In this document: positions 26,683 to 35,545 of the stretch, piece by piece
Numbering within the stretch: the stretch's first letter is position 1
Layout of the letters: each line of letters starts with the position of its first letter
Assembly (NCBI GenBank): GCA_964539515.1
Contig: CAZIJO010000005.1
Coordinates: 1 to 64,000 of the forward strand
Reading direction: 5' to 3'
DNA length: 64,000 nt
DNA from: JADLHS01 sp964539515
Lineage (GTDB): Bacteria > Verrucomicrobiota > Verrucomicrobiia > Limisphaerales > JADLHS01
Made by a program: the position numbers and the translations under genes
Notes under the pieces: generated by a model
Seen by the model: the letters and a program-made list of their open reading frames with translations, nothing else
Told to the model about the DNA's origin: nothing
Databases searched by the model: none

Positions 26683-27438
26683 ATGAAAGCAAATTCCATC
26701 CATACCGGTCGCACCCGGATGACTTGTGCGCTCGCCGTGCTGTGCGCGGCGCTGGCGGTCCCCCTTTCCCGGCCAGCCGTCTGCGCCCAAAACTGGACCC
26801 CGTTCCCCAATCCGCATTGGAACATCTGGCTCACCGATTACGGTTACTCGGATTTCCTGTTCGACAACACCCCAGGCTTCGAGGGCCGCGAGTATCTGTC
26901 GGGCGAATGGGGTGCGGCCATCGGCTATCACCGCGCCGATGGCACGGTGCAACCGCCGCGCTTCCTCGATCCCCAGTTCTGGTTTCCGGACTGGGCCACG
27001 TTGTCAACGTTCCACGTCAAGTCGTCGATGACCTTGCTCGCGCCCAGCGTGGACAACTTGCCCATCGCGGAGTCCGTGCTCACCAACGGCGAACTCGAGA
27101 TTACCTTGCACATGGAGATGCTCGATACGGTCGTCGGCACACCCATGGGTACGGCCCCCGCCTCGGACGGTGGGACTGGCACAGCCATCACCAGCAGCCG
27201 GTACGTGTTGCAGCAGACGGCGACGATCAAGAACATTTCCGCCGCGACAATCACCAACGCTCAGTTCTTCCAGTTCCTTCATGGGTTGCACGCGGAACGC
27301 GGGGTTTATGACCACCGCAACTACGCCGGGCCGTTCAGCGCTTTCCAATACGACGCCACGCTCGCAGGAGTGGATCAATTTGCCGTGGGCGCGGGCAGTT
27401 CCAGTGCGGGCTTGGAGGATTTCATCGCCTTCCAATAG
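26683..27438 (+). pseudogene. Secreted InlB-repeat protein, N-terminal part, cut by an in-frame TAG
   Basis: Signal peptide (MTCALAVLCAALAVPLSRPAVCA) and an aromatic-rich exported domain (NWTPFPNPHWNIWLTDYGYSD). The frame is closed by TAG at 27436-27438 (FIAFQ-stop-SVAPSAFEIGHYG), yet coding character, codon bias and frame continue without interruption to 29247. A GAG or CAG codon would restore one 854-residue protein. The upstream leader is A/C-rich (AACCAAACCAAAACC) without a Shine-Dalgarno. Either a true nonsense mutation, readthrough, or a base-call error. Confidence 0.7.
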
Positions 27439-27528
27439 AGCGTTGCCCCCAGCGCGTTCGAAATCGGTCATTATGGCATCGAGGGCAACGGCATTGATGA
27501 TCATTCCCTCGGCAAGCCGTCGGACGGC

Positions 27529-29247
27529 GTGCATCTCTCCGTGGAGAACAACTGGCTGACGGCACCGTTCTCGACGCGACAGGGCACGGATAATTTCAAT
27601 CCACCGCAACGTTGGGTGGCCGGGGCGCAGCGGTGGGACCTTGGCTCGCTGGCTCCGGGACAGTCCACGAGCCTGGATATCATCCTGAGCCTGCGGACCG
27701 GTACCCGGGTCACGTCGGGCAGCAACAGCTCCGGCGGTTGCAACGGCGGCTCCAGTGTGCCGGGCGGTTGCGATTACAGCTTTGACGATGTGAGCAGCGA
27801 AGGTTACTGCTTTGCGGACTATGCCCCTGCGGACGCCAGTGAGATCAGCACGCACGTCGCGGCCGGCGAGTTCAGTGCGCCGGATTTCCTCCTGCCAGGC
27901 GAACCTGCGCAGCTGTGGAAATTGAGATTCAGCGGGAGTTACAACGGCTCGGTAAACCTCACTTTCGGGTACGACCCGACCATTCTGCCAGGCGGTTTTG
28001 ATGAGTCCACGCTCTGCCTTTTCGAGTACGCGAACGGCGGGTGGCACAAGCTCGTCAGCACCGTGGACGTCGCCACGAAGAAGATTGCTGTCACGGTTGC
28101 CGACCTCGGCGCTTTCATGCTCGGCGCGGATGGGGGAACGGTTTACACGGTCACCGCGAACACTGCGCCGGCCAACAGTGGGACCCTTACCGGCGGTGGC
28201 GAGTATGCCGAGGGCGCCAGTGTTACGCTCGTGGCGACCGCTAACGCAGGTTATGTCTTTGCCAACTGGACGGATGGCAGTTCGGTCGTAAGCAGCTCGC
28301 CCAATTACACCTTTGCCGCGCAGGCGGATCGTTTGTTGACCGCCAATTTCACCGTTGCCGGTACGGGATTGATCATCACCACCACCGCTACCCCGGCCAG
28401 CGCGGGTTCCATCGGCGGCAGCGGTGAATACGCGCTGGATTCCAGCGCAACCGTCATCGCAACGCCAAACCCGGGCTACAAGTTTTCCAAGTGGCTGGAG
28501 AATGGAAAATTCGTCAGCAGTGCCGCCAGTTACACCTTCACCGTCACGACGAACCGCAACCTCGTGGCGAAGTTCAAGCCCGTTTATACCCTTGTCGTCA
28601 GCGGTGAACCGGTGGCGGGCGGCGAGGTGGACGCGGATACCACCTACGACCCGGGCGATCCGTCGGTGATGAAGGCGCAGCCAAATCCGGGGTGGGCCTT
28701 TGTGAACTGGACCCAGAACGGCATGCCCGTCAGCACCGATCCGGAATACACGTTCACCGTGAATGCGAACCGCGAGTTGGTTGGTCATTTCGCGCCGGGC
28801 AACCGTATTGACACGGCTGTCGAGCCGATGCAGGCCGGCGTGGTGACGGGCGGTGGCGTTCACGGCATTGGCGCAATCGTCACGTTGCAAGCCAGTGCAC
28901 AGCCCGGCTACGCGTTCTTGAACTGGACGGAGAGCGGCGCGGTTGTCAGCAGTTCACCCACCTACACGCTCACGTCGGACACGAACCACAGTTTCGTGGC
29001 GAACTTTATCGCGGCGGCTATCACGACCCCGTCACCACCATCGCTGAGTCTGGCGGTGGTTTCGCCCGGGTTGCTCATTCTCTCCTGGCCGACGAACGCC
29101 ACGGGTTTTTCCCTCCAACAAAACGCGGATTTATCCCCGACCAATTGGGTCGAGGTGACCAATGCCGTGATGGTGGTGGGCAGCCAGAACCAGGTGACGG
29201 TCCCGACGATCGGGGAGCGGGGATTCTTCCGGCTGAAATTACCCTGA
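27529..29247 (+). pseudogene. Secreted InlB-repeat protein, C-terminal part (same frame as 26683)
   Basis: Continuation in the same frame after the TAG; the first start-like codon is GTG 27529, but homology-like content begins immediately after the stop. It contains a beta domain ending in LTFGYDPTILPGGFDESTLCLFE, then four repeats of about 70 residues of the divergent InlB-B type (GGGEYAEGASVTLVATANAGYVFANW, with the GY-F-x-W ending in each) from about 28138 to 29010, and a C-terminal ILSWPTNATGFSLQQNADLSP domain common in verrucomicrobial secreted proteins. Likely a surface adhesin or matrix component encoded near the multiheme cytochrome. Confidence 0.7.
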
Positions 29248-29694
29248 GATGAATACTTTTTGGTCAAGGTGCGGGCGTTCTCTCCAACGCGGCGTTCGTG
29301 GAGCTGTTCTCCAAGTTCGAAAAACGCACCTTGACCTTTATTTCGGCGATGGCTTCCGTACGAAGGTTTTACCCAAGGGCGGGCGGGCGGGCCAGTCGAT
29401 CGGAAGTGCNNNNNNNNNNCCTGCCGCGTCTTCTCTTCTCGGCCGGGGGGGGGCCGCCCCCCCCCCAGTCGATCGGAAGTGCGAACCGCTGCGCCGAGAC
29501 GAGCATTCGACGAACCAGCTCCACGGCAAGACAAAAGCGAAGCCGTGTATGGCAATATCCGGTGAGCCGCCCGTCCCTCCGGGGGGTAACCTGCCGGCAA
29601 ATACGACGCCCGCAAGCAATTCGCTCTGAAGGATGGAGCGTCGGCAGGTGGGCAAGCGAGGGCGGGTGAGGAGAAGTTTGAGGAGAAAGCAGTT
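29248..29694. other. Gap-containing intergenic region with a duplicated contig end
   Basis: No supported gene. Ten Ns occupy 29410-29419. An 18-bp direct repeat (CCAGTCGATCGGAAGTGC) lies at 29392-29409, just before the Ns, and again at 29465-29482, with G and C homopolymers between. This is best read as an assembly artefact in which overlapping contig ends were not merged. The true distance and any promoter here are uncertain. Confidence 0.7.
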
Positions 29695-31893
29695 GTGAGC
29701 AGGCATTTCATCAACCGCGCCCGGCAACCAGGTCGGGCAGGAGTCGGTGCGGGCGTTTCAATCGTCAGCGTGCTTGTCCTGGCATTGGGATGGGGTGTGG
29801 TTGCGATTGCCCCGGCGCAGGATGCCCCCCACGGCAATCAGCAAGGTCTATCGTGTTTGAGTTGCCATCTGAAGCATGACCGCTTCGGCAACCAGATCAA
29901 TTCGACCGCCGGTAACGCCAATGTGTGCTTGAGTTGTCACCAGATCGGAGGACCCGGCACCGCTGTGGCGCTGGCAGATCGCCAGCAGGCCAGACTCGGG
30001 GCGGATGCGGCGGGCCAACCCAAACCCGAAGGAAACTCGCATCGCTGGGACACCAGTCCTGCGGGCCGAGTGGAGTCGCTGGCCGGCGCACCGGTCGGCG
30101 CCATCGAAACCAGTGGAGTTTACAGCGGGCGTTATGCCGTGAGTTATACCATCACCATTACCACGCCGGGGGACGCGGGTACCGCCAGATTCAGCTGGAC
30201 GGGCGCCGGGTCCGGCGCGGGCGGCGGTGGCGGTGTGTTAACCGGGACCAACGTCGCTCTGGAGGCGGGGTTGATGATCTCATTTCTGAACGTGCGACCG
30301 TCGCCCGGATTCGTAGCGGGCGATCAGTGGCGGATTGCGGTGCGACCTGGAATCACCGCGCCTGTCAATGGCGACATGCTCCGAACGATGGTCGGCGGCA
30401 AGGTTGTGTGCAGCACCTGTCACGAACCCCACTCTCAAGAGTCAGAACCGTTCGACCCGCAAGCTCCGCCGTATGGTTTGGCTGGCGGGCAGGGCCGCCA
30501 CTTCATGCGCACGGATAACGACACCGATCAAATGTGTTTCCAATGCCATGCGAGCAGGTTTGTCACGAACGCCGTCGCCGGCTCCCATGCCGTGGGTGTG
30601 CTTGTGGCGAGCAACGCAGTTCTGCACCCACCGGCAGCACTGCCCCTGGACAAGCACCAAGGCCAAATGTGGTGTTCGACCTGCCATCAGACTCACAACA
30701 GTCCGGGCAACGACGGAATGCTGCTTCGCACGGCGAGTCAGCAAGCGTTGTGCGCGCAATGCCACGCAAACGTGGACGCCGCCACGCCGGCCAGCCACCT
30801 CCATCCCAGCACGGGACCGCTCTGGCCAGGGGGGCAGTACGGCTCGTTGCTGCCGGCGGATGCGGACGCGGCGCATCGCGGTGGTTGCGGGAACTGTCAT
30901 CGCACGCACGGGTGGCCGGATGGGGTCAATCCCGCCACCGATTACCCGTCGCTGTTGGTGGAGCGGGAGGAGATGCTTTGTTTCACGTGTCACGATGGCA
31001 GTCCGGTAACAAAAAATCTGGTGGCGAATTTCAACAAGCCGTACCGGCATCCTGTCACCACCGCCGGCCGTCATACCAATACCGAGGACGGCAACCCCGC
31101 CAGCTATGGCACCGGCAATCGCCATGCTGAATGTTCTGATTGCCACAACGTGCATCAAATGACGCCCGACCTGGTCAACCCGGTCCCGCCGGCGGCATCG
31201 AGCGCTTTGCGTGGAGTGGCGCGTGTTTCGGTGACCAACCTGACGGCGACGGCGGTAGGTTATACGTTTCGCGGTGCGGCCGATTCGACGCCGGTCAAGG
31301 AATATGAACTTTGTTTCACCTGCCACTCCGGTTGGACCACGCGTCCCGCGGGGCAGGCTGACTATGCCCTAAAATTCAATACGAAGCTCCCCTCGTTTCA
31401 TCCGGTGGAAGGCATCGGGAAGAACACCAACATCAATGTCAATGCCTTCGTGAATGGATGGCGGGCGGACCGGATCATGACGTGTACCGATTGCCACACC
31501 AGCGATGACCTTACCATCCGGGGGCCGCATGGATCGGCCTTTCAGTACATTTTAAAGAAGAATTCTCCCGCCAGCCCGGCCTCGCGCACCATGGCGGCCA
31601 CGGAGCTTTGTTTTGATTGTCATCGCTACGATACCTACGCCAACAACAATGCCTCGAGCACCGTGAAGAATTACAGCCGCTTTGGCGGCAGCCATGGTCA
31701 CGCGGATCATGTCGGCAACCGGCGCTATCCCTGTTACGCCTGCCACGAAACCCATGGCTCGGCCAATCAACCTAACCTGCTCGTGACAGGACGGAATCCC
31801 GGCATTAACACTTATACCCGAACAGCCAGCGGTGGAACCTGCACCGCCACCTGCCACGGCAGCGAGAGTTATTCGGTCGCTTATCCACGCTGA
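29695..31893 (+). CDS. Secreted multiheme cytochrome c (13 CxxCH plus one CxxxCH)
   Basis: 732 residues starting at GTG 29695 with an AGGAG 9 bp upstream. Signal peptide (SVLVLALGWGVVAIAPAQ). CxxCH haem sites are spread over the chain (CLSCH twice, CSTCH twice, CFQCH, CAQCH, CGNCH, CFTCH twice, CSDCH, CTDCH, CFDCH, CYACH), and the last site CTATCH has a three-residue loop. The spacing resembles the doubled-CXXCH (cytochrome c3-like) family. A beta domain (about residues 120-225) is inserted between the second and third haems. Likely periplasmic or outer-surface electron transfer. An NHL-propeller gene follows after 15 bp, suggesting co-transcription. Confidence 0.9.
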   Translation: MSRHFINRARQPGRAGVGAGVSIVSVLVLALGWGVVAIAPAQDAPHGNQQGLSCLSCHLKHDRFGNQINSTAGNANVCLSCHQIGGPGTAVALADRQQARLGADAAGQPKPEGNSHRWDTSPAGRVESLAGAPVGAIETSGVYSGRYAVSYTITITTPGDAGTARFSWTGAGSGAGGGGGVLTGTNVALEAGLMISFLNVRPSPGFVAGDQWRIAVRPGITAPVNGDMLRTMVGGKVVCSTCHEPHSQESEPFDPQAPPYGLAGGQGRHFMRTDNDTDQMCFQCHASRFVTNAVAGSHAVGVLVASNAVLHPPAALPLDKHQGQMWCSTCHQTHNSPGNDGMLLRTASQQALCAQCHANVDAATPASHLHPSTGPLWPGGQYGSLLPADADAAHRGGCGNCHRTHGWPDGVNPATDYPSLLVEREEMLCFTCHDGSPVTKNLVANFNKPYRHPVTTAGRHTNTEDGNPASYGTGNRHAECSDCHNVHQMTPDLVNPVPPAASSALRGVARVSVTNLTATAVGYTFRGAADSTPVKEYELCFTCHSGWTTRPAGQADYALKFNTKLPSFHPVEGIGKNTNINVNAFVNGWRADRIMTCTDCHTSDDLTIRGPHGSAFQYILKKNSPASPASRTMAATELCFDCHRYDTYANNNASSTVKNYSRFGGSHGHADHVGNRRYPCYACHETHGSANQPNLLVTGRNPGINTYTRTASGGTCTATCHGSESYSVAYPR

Positions 31894-31908
31894 ACCACAC
31901 CCACCACC

Positions 31909-33069
31909 ATGAAACAACAGCCAAATCCAGCCTTGGTTGCGAACGGTTCGGCAGGGATCGTGGATCGAGGCCGCTCGGGGCAGGGGATTCTCTTAGCTTT
32001 GTTCCTGCTGTGCGGCGGGGATGGGCCTTTGGTTGAAGCTGCCTCTGGCCTGCCACCCTTCACAACGCTGCCGTCACCCCAGTCCTCGTTCGTGTCACCC
32101 GCCCGCGTGGCTGCGGACAAGCAGTCCCGCCTGTTTGTCTCCGATCCGCTGGCAGGAAAAGTCGTGGTGTTTGATGCGTCGGGCCTCGAATTGTCGGTCA
32201 AGAGCGGGCTGGGGCAACCGCTCGGCGTTGCCGTGGCCGAAGATGGAACGATTTACGTTGGCGATGCCAAGTCCGGAGCCGTGCGGGTGTTTGATCCGAG
32301 TTGGAACCTGCTTGGCCAACTCGGTCAAGGCCCGGGAGAGTTTCAACTGCCGGGTTATATCGCCACCCGAACGGAGGATGGAATCACCACCGTTTTTGTG
32401 TCGGATGGCAAGGCGCACCACCTCAAGGCCTTTCGCGGCGGAGCGCTGGTGGGACAATACGGCAGCTACGGCATGGGTTTGCAGCAGTTTGATTTTCCCG
32501 CCGGGATTTGGATTGCGACAAATGGCACCCTCTTTGTTATCGACCAAAACAACGATCGTGTTCAAGTGCTTGACCAAACTGGCAGTTTCCTCCGCTGGTT
32601 CAGTCTCCAGCCCCCACCCTTGCAAACCAGCTCCTCCGGTCGTGCGCAGGGTATCGCGGGAGATAGCGCTGGCTGGCTCTACGTTGCTGACACCTTTCAA
32701 GGCTACGTCAAGGTGTTCGATCTTTCCGGCAAATTCCTCGGTTATGTCGGTGGATACGGTGAAAACGCCGGCGAACTCCGTTCTCCGGCTGGCGTGGTGG
32801 TAGATCCCTCGGGCCGGCTGTGGATTGCCAACGCCAACAATGGCCGCGTCGAGGGATTCCTTGCCTCCCAGTCGCCTCCCATCCTCGTGTGGAATCGCAC
32901 ACAGGCGGGAGACATCGTGTTGACTTGGAACGATCCGCGGTTTGATCTGCAGACCGCGACAGACTTGAATGGCTTGTGGCAAACACAGGCTGTGAGCAGC
33001 CCATGCATTGTTTCCGCGACGACGGTGGCAGGCACTCAACGGCAATTCTTCCGCCTGCGGCGGCGCTGA
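31909..33069 (+). CDS. Secreted NHL-repeat beta-propeller protein
   Basis: 386 residues. After a hydrophobic export signal (GILLALFLLCGGDG) come five to six NHL blades, for example LFVSDPLAGKVVVFDASG, IYVGDAKSGAVRVFDPS, LFVIDQNNDRVQVLDQTG, LYVADTFQGYVKVFDLSG and LWIANANNGRVEGF. The C-terminus carries the FDLQTATDLNGLWQTQ domain frequent in secreted verrucomicrobial proteins. NHL proteins are often co-encoded with multiheme cytochromes, as here. Its leader is A/C-rich (AACCACACCCACCACC). Role probably structural or ligand binding at the cell surface. Confidence 0.82.
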   Translation: MKQQPNPALVANGSAGIVDRGRSGQGILLALFLLCGGDGPLVEAASGLPPFTTLPSPQSSFVSPARVAADKQSRLFVSDPLAGKVVVFDASGLELSVKSGLGQPLGVAVAEDGTIYVGDAKSGAVRVFDPSWNLLGQLGQGPGEFQLPGYIATRTEDGITTVFVSDGKAHHLKAFRGGALVGQYGSYGMGLQQFDFPAGIWIATNGTLFVIDQNNDRVQVLDQTGSFLRWFSLQPPPLQTSSSGRAQGIAGDSAGWLYVADTFQGYVKVFDLSGKFLGYVGGYGENAGELRSPAGVVVDPSGRLWIANANNGRVEGFLASQSPPILVWNRTQAGDIVLTWNDPRFDLQTATDLNGLWQTQAVSSPCIVSATTVAGTQRQFFRLRRR

Positions 33070-33256
33070 CGCGATACCACCCATGTCAGCTTGAATTTGC
33101 TGAGGCAACAAGGTTCGCGCATGTAGGGATTGTGCTGTCGGGCTGGGGAACCTGGCTGCACCGTCACCGCATCCACTTCGGTTGCGGTGCGAGCGATACT
33201 CTTGTATCGCCAGTCCCACGCGATCTGACTTCGTATTGTGAAACTTGGCGTTGAGC

Positions 33257-33274
33257 TGTTCCGATAACGAAACA
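33257..33274. promoter_or_regulatory. Candidate enhancer site 3: TGTTCC-N6-GAAACA
   Basis: TGTTCC-GATAAC-GAAACA differs from the perfect dyad by one base in the right half. Its centre is about 72 bp upstream of the -24 doublet at 33337. Confidence 0.45.
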
Positions 33275-33335
33275 GTTGAGTGGAATCATTGAAGGGGGAG
33301 GGCGCATTTCGCGGGAAACCGGCCCTTTTCGCCAA

Positions 33336-33351
33336 TGGCAAGCCGGTTGCT
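33336..33351 (+). promoter_or_regulatory. Sigma-54 (-24/-12) promoter 3
   Basis: TGGCAAGCCGGTTGCT has TGGCA and a full TTGCT -12 box at correct spacing, the best -12 half of the four. Predicted start near 33362, about 25 bp before ATG 33387. Confidence 0.7.
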
Positions 33352-33386
33352 TAAGAAAGTTCAAGCCAACACGACCGAGTTATGTC

Positions 33387-35156
33387 ATGCTGGCAAAGCA
33401 ATCGATGCGAACCCTTGAACCCCAAGCCGGGATGTGTTCCTGCCACGGCAGGTGGCGACGTTGTGCCGTGGGGATGGCCCTATTGCTAAACTCGCTGATG
33501 CTCTGCGAAGTCGTCCGTGGGCAATCGCTTCAAGATTATTTCACCAACCGCGAAGTCGTCCTCACCACAATCGGGCAGTTGATACAATCCAACCACTTTG
33601 CCACGGTGGAGCCCGGCGAACCAAAACACGGCGGCAAGGTCGGTGGGCATTCATTATGGATTTCGTGGATTGCACCGACCAATGGTGTCGTCGAGTTCGA
33701 AACGCAGGCAAGCGGGTTTGACACCCTGCTCTCGGCCTACCAATTCACGAACCCGCTCGGCTCCGCATTCGCCGATTTGCGCGAGGTGGCGCGGGCGGAC
33801 GATTCCGAAGGCTTTGAAGAGGAGAGCGAGATCGAATTTGCCGTCTATGCGGGGGAACGCTACGAGATTGCCGTGGATGGATATTTCGGCGCGGTGGGCA
33901 GGGTGGAAATTAAGTGGAAGTTTGACCCGCTGACCACGCTGCCGGCGAAAGTGCTTGGGTCACCGCTTGACCGTTCAGTCAACCTCAACGAAACCGTCGC
34001 CCTTGATGTAATCGTCACCAACGCCGAGGATAGCGAGTTTAAGTGGTATTTCAATGGTGACGAAATCCCCCAAGCCACCCGCACCAATCTGGTGATCACC
34101 AATTTTCAAGCGACAAACGTCGGTCGCTACAAGCTCCGCGTAAGCTCTGATGGTGTTCAGTACTTCACCGTCCCGACCGAGATTCAAATCAATACTGATG
34201 GTTCTCCCGATACCCTGGCGCAGCCGAAATTCCGCGATTCGTCCGCTACGCCGCTGATCGGCGTGAGCGGAGCCGTTGGGGGTGGTGGCATTACCACGAT
34301 GGATGTCGGGGTGGTCCGCGGCTACAACGGCAGCCAGATTTTCAATACCACCTACGCACTGCCCGATCCGCTGGAGCCGCCGCACTGCGGGATCACGGGC
34401 GGCACGACTTATTGGCTCCTCTATCAAGCGCCCACCAATGGCACGCTCAAGCTGAACACCATCGGCAGCAACTACGATACGGTCCTGGAAACCTTCACCT
34501 ATAACGGGGCGCTCACAAGTTATCTGGACCTGATCCCCCTGGCTTGCGCGAATGACAGCTTCGGCACCAACGGGCCAGCCGCAGTGGAGATTCCCATTGT
34601 CAAAGCCCGGGCGTATCTTGTGTCCGTCACCGGTGTAAACGCCACCTTTGGCACGGCCTGGCTGAATTACAACCTGGACACCAACCAGCTGCCCCAGCCC
34701 CCCACGCTCACCAGTGTCCCACCCCCAAGGACCGTGGCTGTCGGCGCCGATGTCACCCTCACGGCGCCGGTTACGGGTAGCGTTCCCCTGGCGTTTTCCT
34801 GGTACAAGGACAACGTGCTGCTGCCCGGCGCCACGGCCCCGGCACTCGTGCTTGCCAACGTGACCAATACCCATACCGGCACTTATACTTTTACCGCCAC
34901 CAACGACCTTGGCGGGGTGAGTGGTTCGTTCGTGCTGAAGGTGCTCGTCCCCCCCGCATGCGTGCTAAAACGCATCCCGACCGGCATGCAACTCGGCTAT
35001 CCTACCCTCCTGGGGCAGACTTACACGGTCGAGGAAAGCTCCAACCCTATTACTGGATGGAGTTCCTGGCCCGGTTCTTTCGTCGGGAATGGACTGACGA
35101 ATTACTTTAACGTGGAGAACGTGGGAACGAAGTATTATCGGGTGCGGGTGGAGTAG
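33387..35156 (+). CDS. Secreted protein with two immunoglobulin-like domains
   Basis: 589 residues from ATG 33387 (an ATG at 33432 also gives a good signal peptide, CAVGMALLLNSLMLCEVVRG). Repeated jelly-roll-like segments (HSLWISWIAPTNGVVEFETQ and TTYWLLYQAPTNGTLKLNT, each followed by a 'YDT-L' turn) resemble prepeptidase-C-type beta domains. Two Ig-like domains have the W...Y/F core: EFKWYFNGDEIPQATRTNL and AFSWYKDNVLLPGATAPAL with HTGTYTFTATN. The C-terminus has the verrucomicrobial domain with YTVEESSNPITGW. Likely surface adhesin or matrix protein, under candidate sigma-54 control. Confidence 0.78.
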   Translation: MLAKQSMRTLEPQAGMCSCHGRWRRCAVGMALLLNSLMLCEVVRGQSLQDYFTNREVVLTTIGQLIQSNHFATVEPGEPKHGGKVGGHSLWISWIAPTNGVVEFETQASGFDTLLSAYQFTNPLGSAFADLREVARADDSEGFEEESEIEFAVYAGERYEIAVDGYFGAVGRVEIKWKFDPLTTLPAKVLGSPLDRSVNLNETVALDVIVTNAEDSEFKWYFNGDEIPQATRTNLVITNFQATNVGRYKLRVSSDGVQYFTVPTEIQINTDGSPDTLAQPKFRDSSATPLIGVSGAVGGGGITTMDVGVVRGYNGSQIFNTTYALPDPLEPPHCGITGGTTYWLLYQAPTNGTLKLNTIGSNYDTVLETFTYNGALTSYLDLIPLACANDSFGTNGPAAVEIPIVKARAYLVSVTGVNATFGTAWLNYNLDTNQLPQPPTLTSVPPPRTVAVGADVTLTAPVTGSVPLAFSWYKDNVLLPGATAPALVLANVTNTHTGTYTFTATNDLGGVSGSFVLKVLVPPACVLKRIPTGMQLGYPTLLGQTYTVEESSNPITGWSSWPGSFVGNGLTNYFNVENVGTKYYRVRVE

Positions 35157-35173
35157 CGCTTCGTCGGAACGCC

Positions 35174-35191
35174 TGTTCCGTGAACGGAACA
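35174..35191. promoter_or_regulatory. Candidate enhancer site 4: TGTTCC-N6-GGAACA
   Basis: TGTTCC-GTGAAC-GGAACA is a perfect match to site 1. An additional GGAAC half-site precedes it at 35166-35170. Its centre is about 62 bp upstream of the -24 doublet at 35244. It starts 17 bp after the stop of the Ig-domain gene. Confidence 0.6.
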
Positions 35192-35242
35192 AACCTCCGG
35201 TGCCGGCGCGTCCTCTCGTGTTATTTCCCAATGAAAACCCAT

Positions 35243-35258
35243 TGGCAGATTGGCTGCT
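35243..35258 (+). promoter_or_regulatory. Sigma-54 (-24/-12) promoter 4
   Basis: TGGCAGATTGGCTGCT keeps GG and GC at correct spacing. Predicted start near 35270, leaving a long leader of about 275 bp if translation starts at GTG 35546. Confidence 0.6.
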
Positions 35259-35545
35259 TGGCATTCCGTGGCGAACCACCGACAACCGGGGTGATCGCCG
35301 AGATCAAAGTGAAAGCGTCAACTGCGCGCAAGCGATCAGCGAAGGGCGGGAGCGAAGTCGCGCTCCGGCTCTTCAAGCTTTGGGCCGGACGATTTTGCCG
35401 GGTAATCCTCCCAAATCATTTGGGGGCGGGCAGAGGAATTCGGCGAGGAGTACCCTTCCCAAAGCGACGAGCAGTGTTTCTTCAACACGTAGCCGGTCGG
35501 AAAATCCGCGTTCATCTTTCGCCTGCTTCGGCTCAATCCCCATGC

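Larger units (their letters stand above)
33070..33386. other. Intergenic region holding enhancer site 3 and promoter 3
   Basis: No gene on either strand. The region's recognisable content is the dyad at 33257-33274 and the -24/-12 element at 33336-33351. Confidence 0.6.
35157..35545. other. Leader region of the FecR-TPR-barrel gene
   Basis: Holds enhancer site 4 and promoter 4. The frame of the downstream gene is open back to 35180, but the translation here (KVKASTARKRSAKGG) lacks the character of a mature domain or signal peptide, and the promoter lies inside it, so it is read as untranslated leader. Confidence 0.5.

Noticed and set aside
29400..29482. Sequencing adapter remnant at the gap (GATCGGAAG)
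   Set aside because: Only nine bases match the common adapter start and the following bases differ; duplicated contig ends explain the repeat better.
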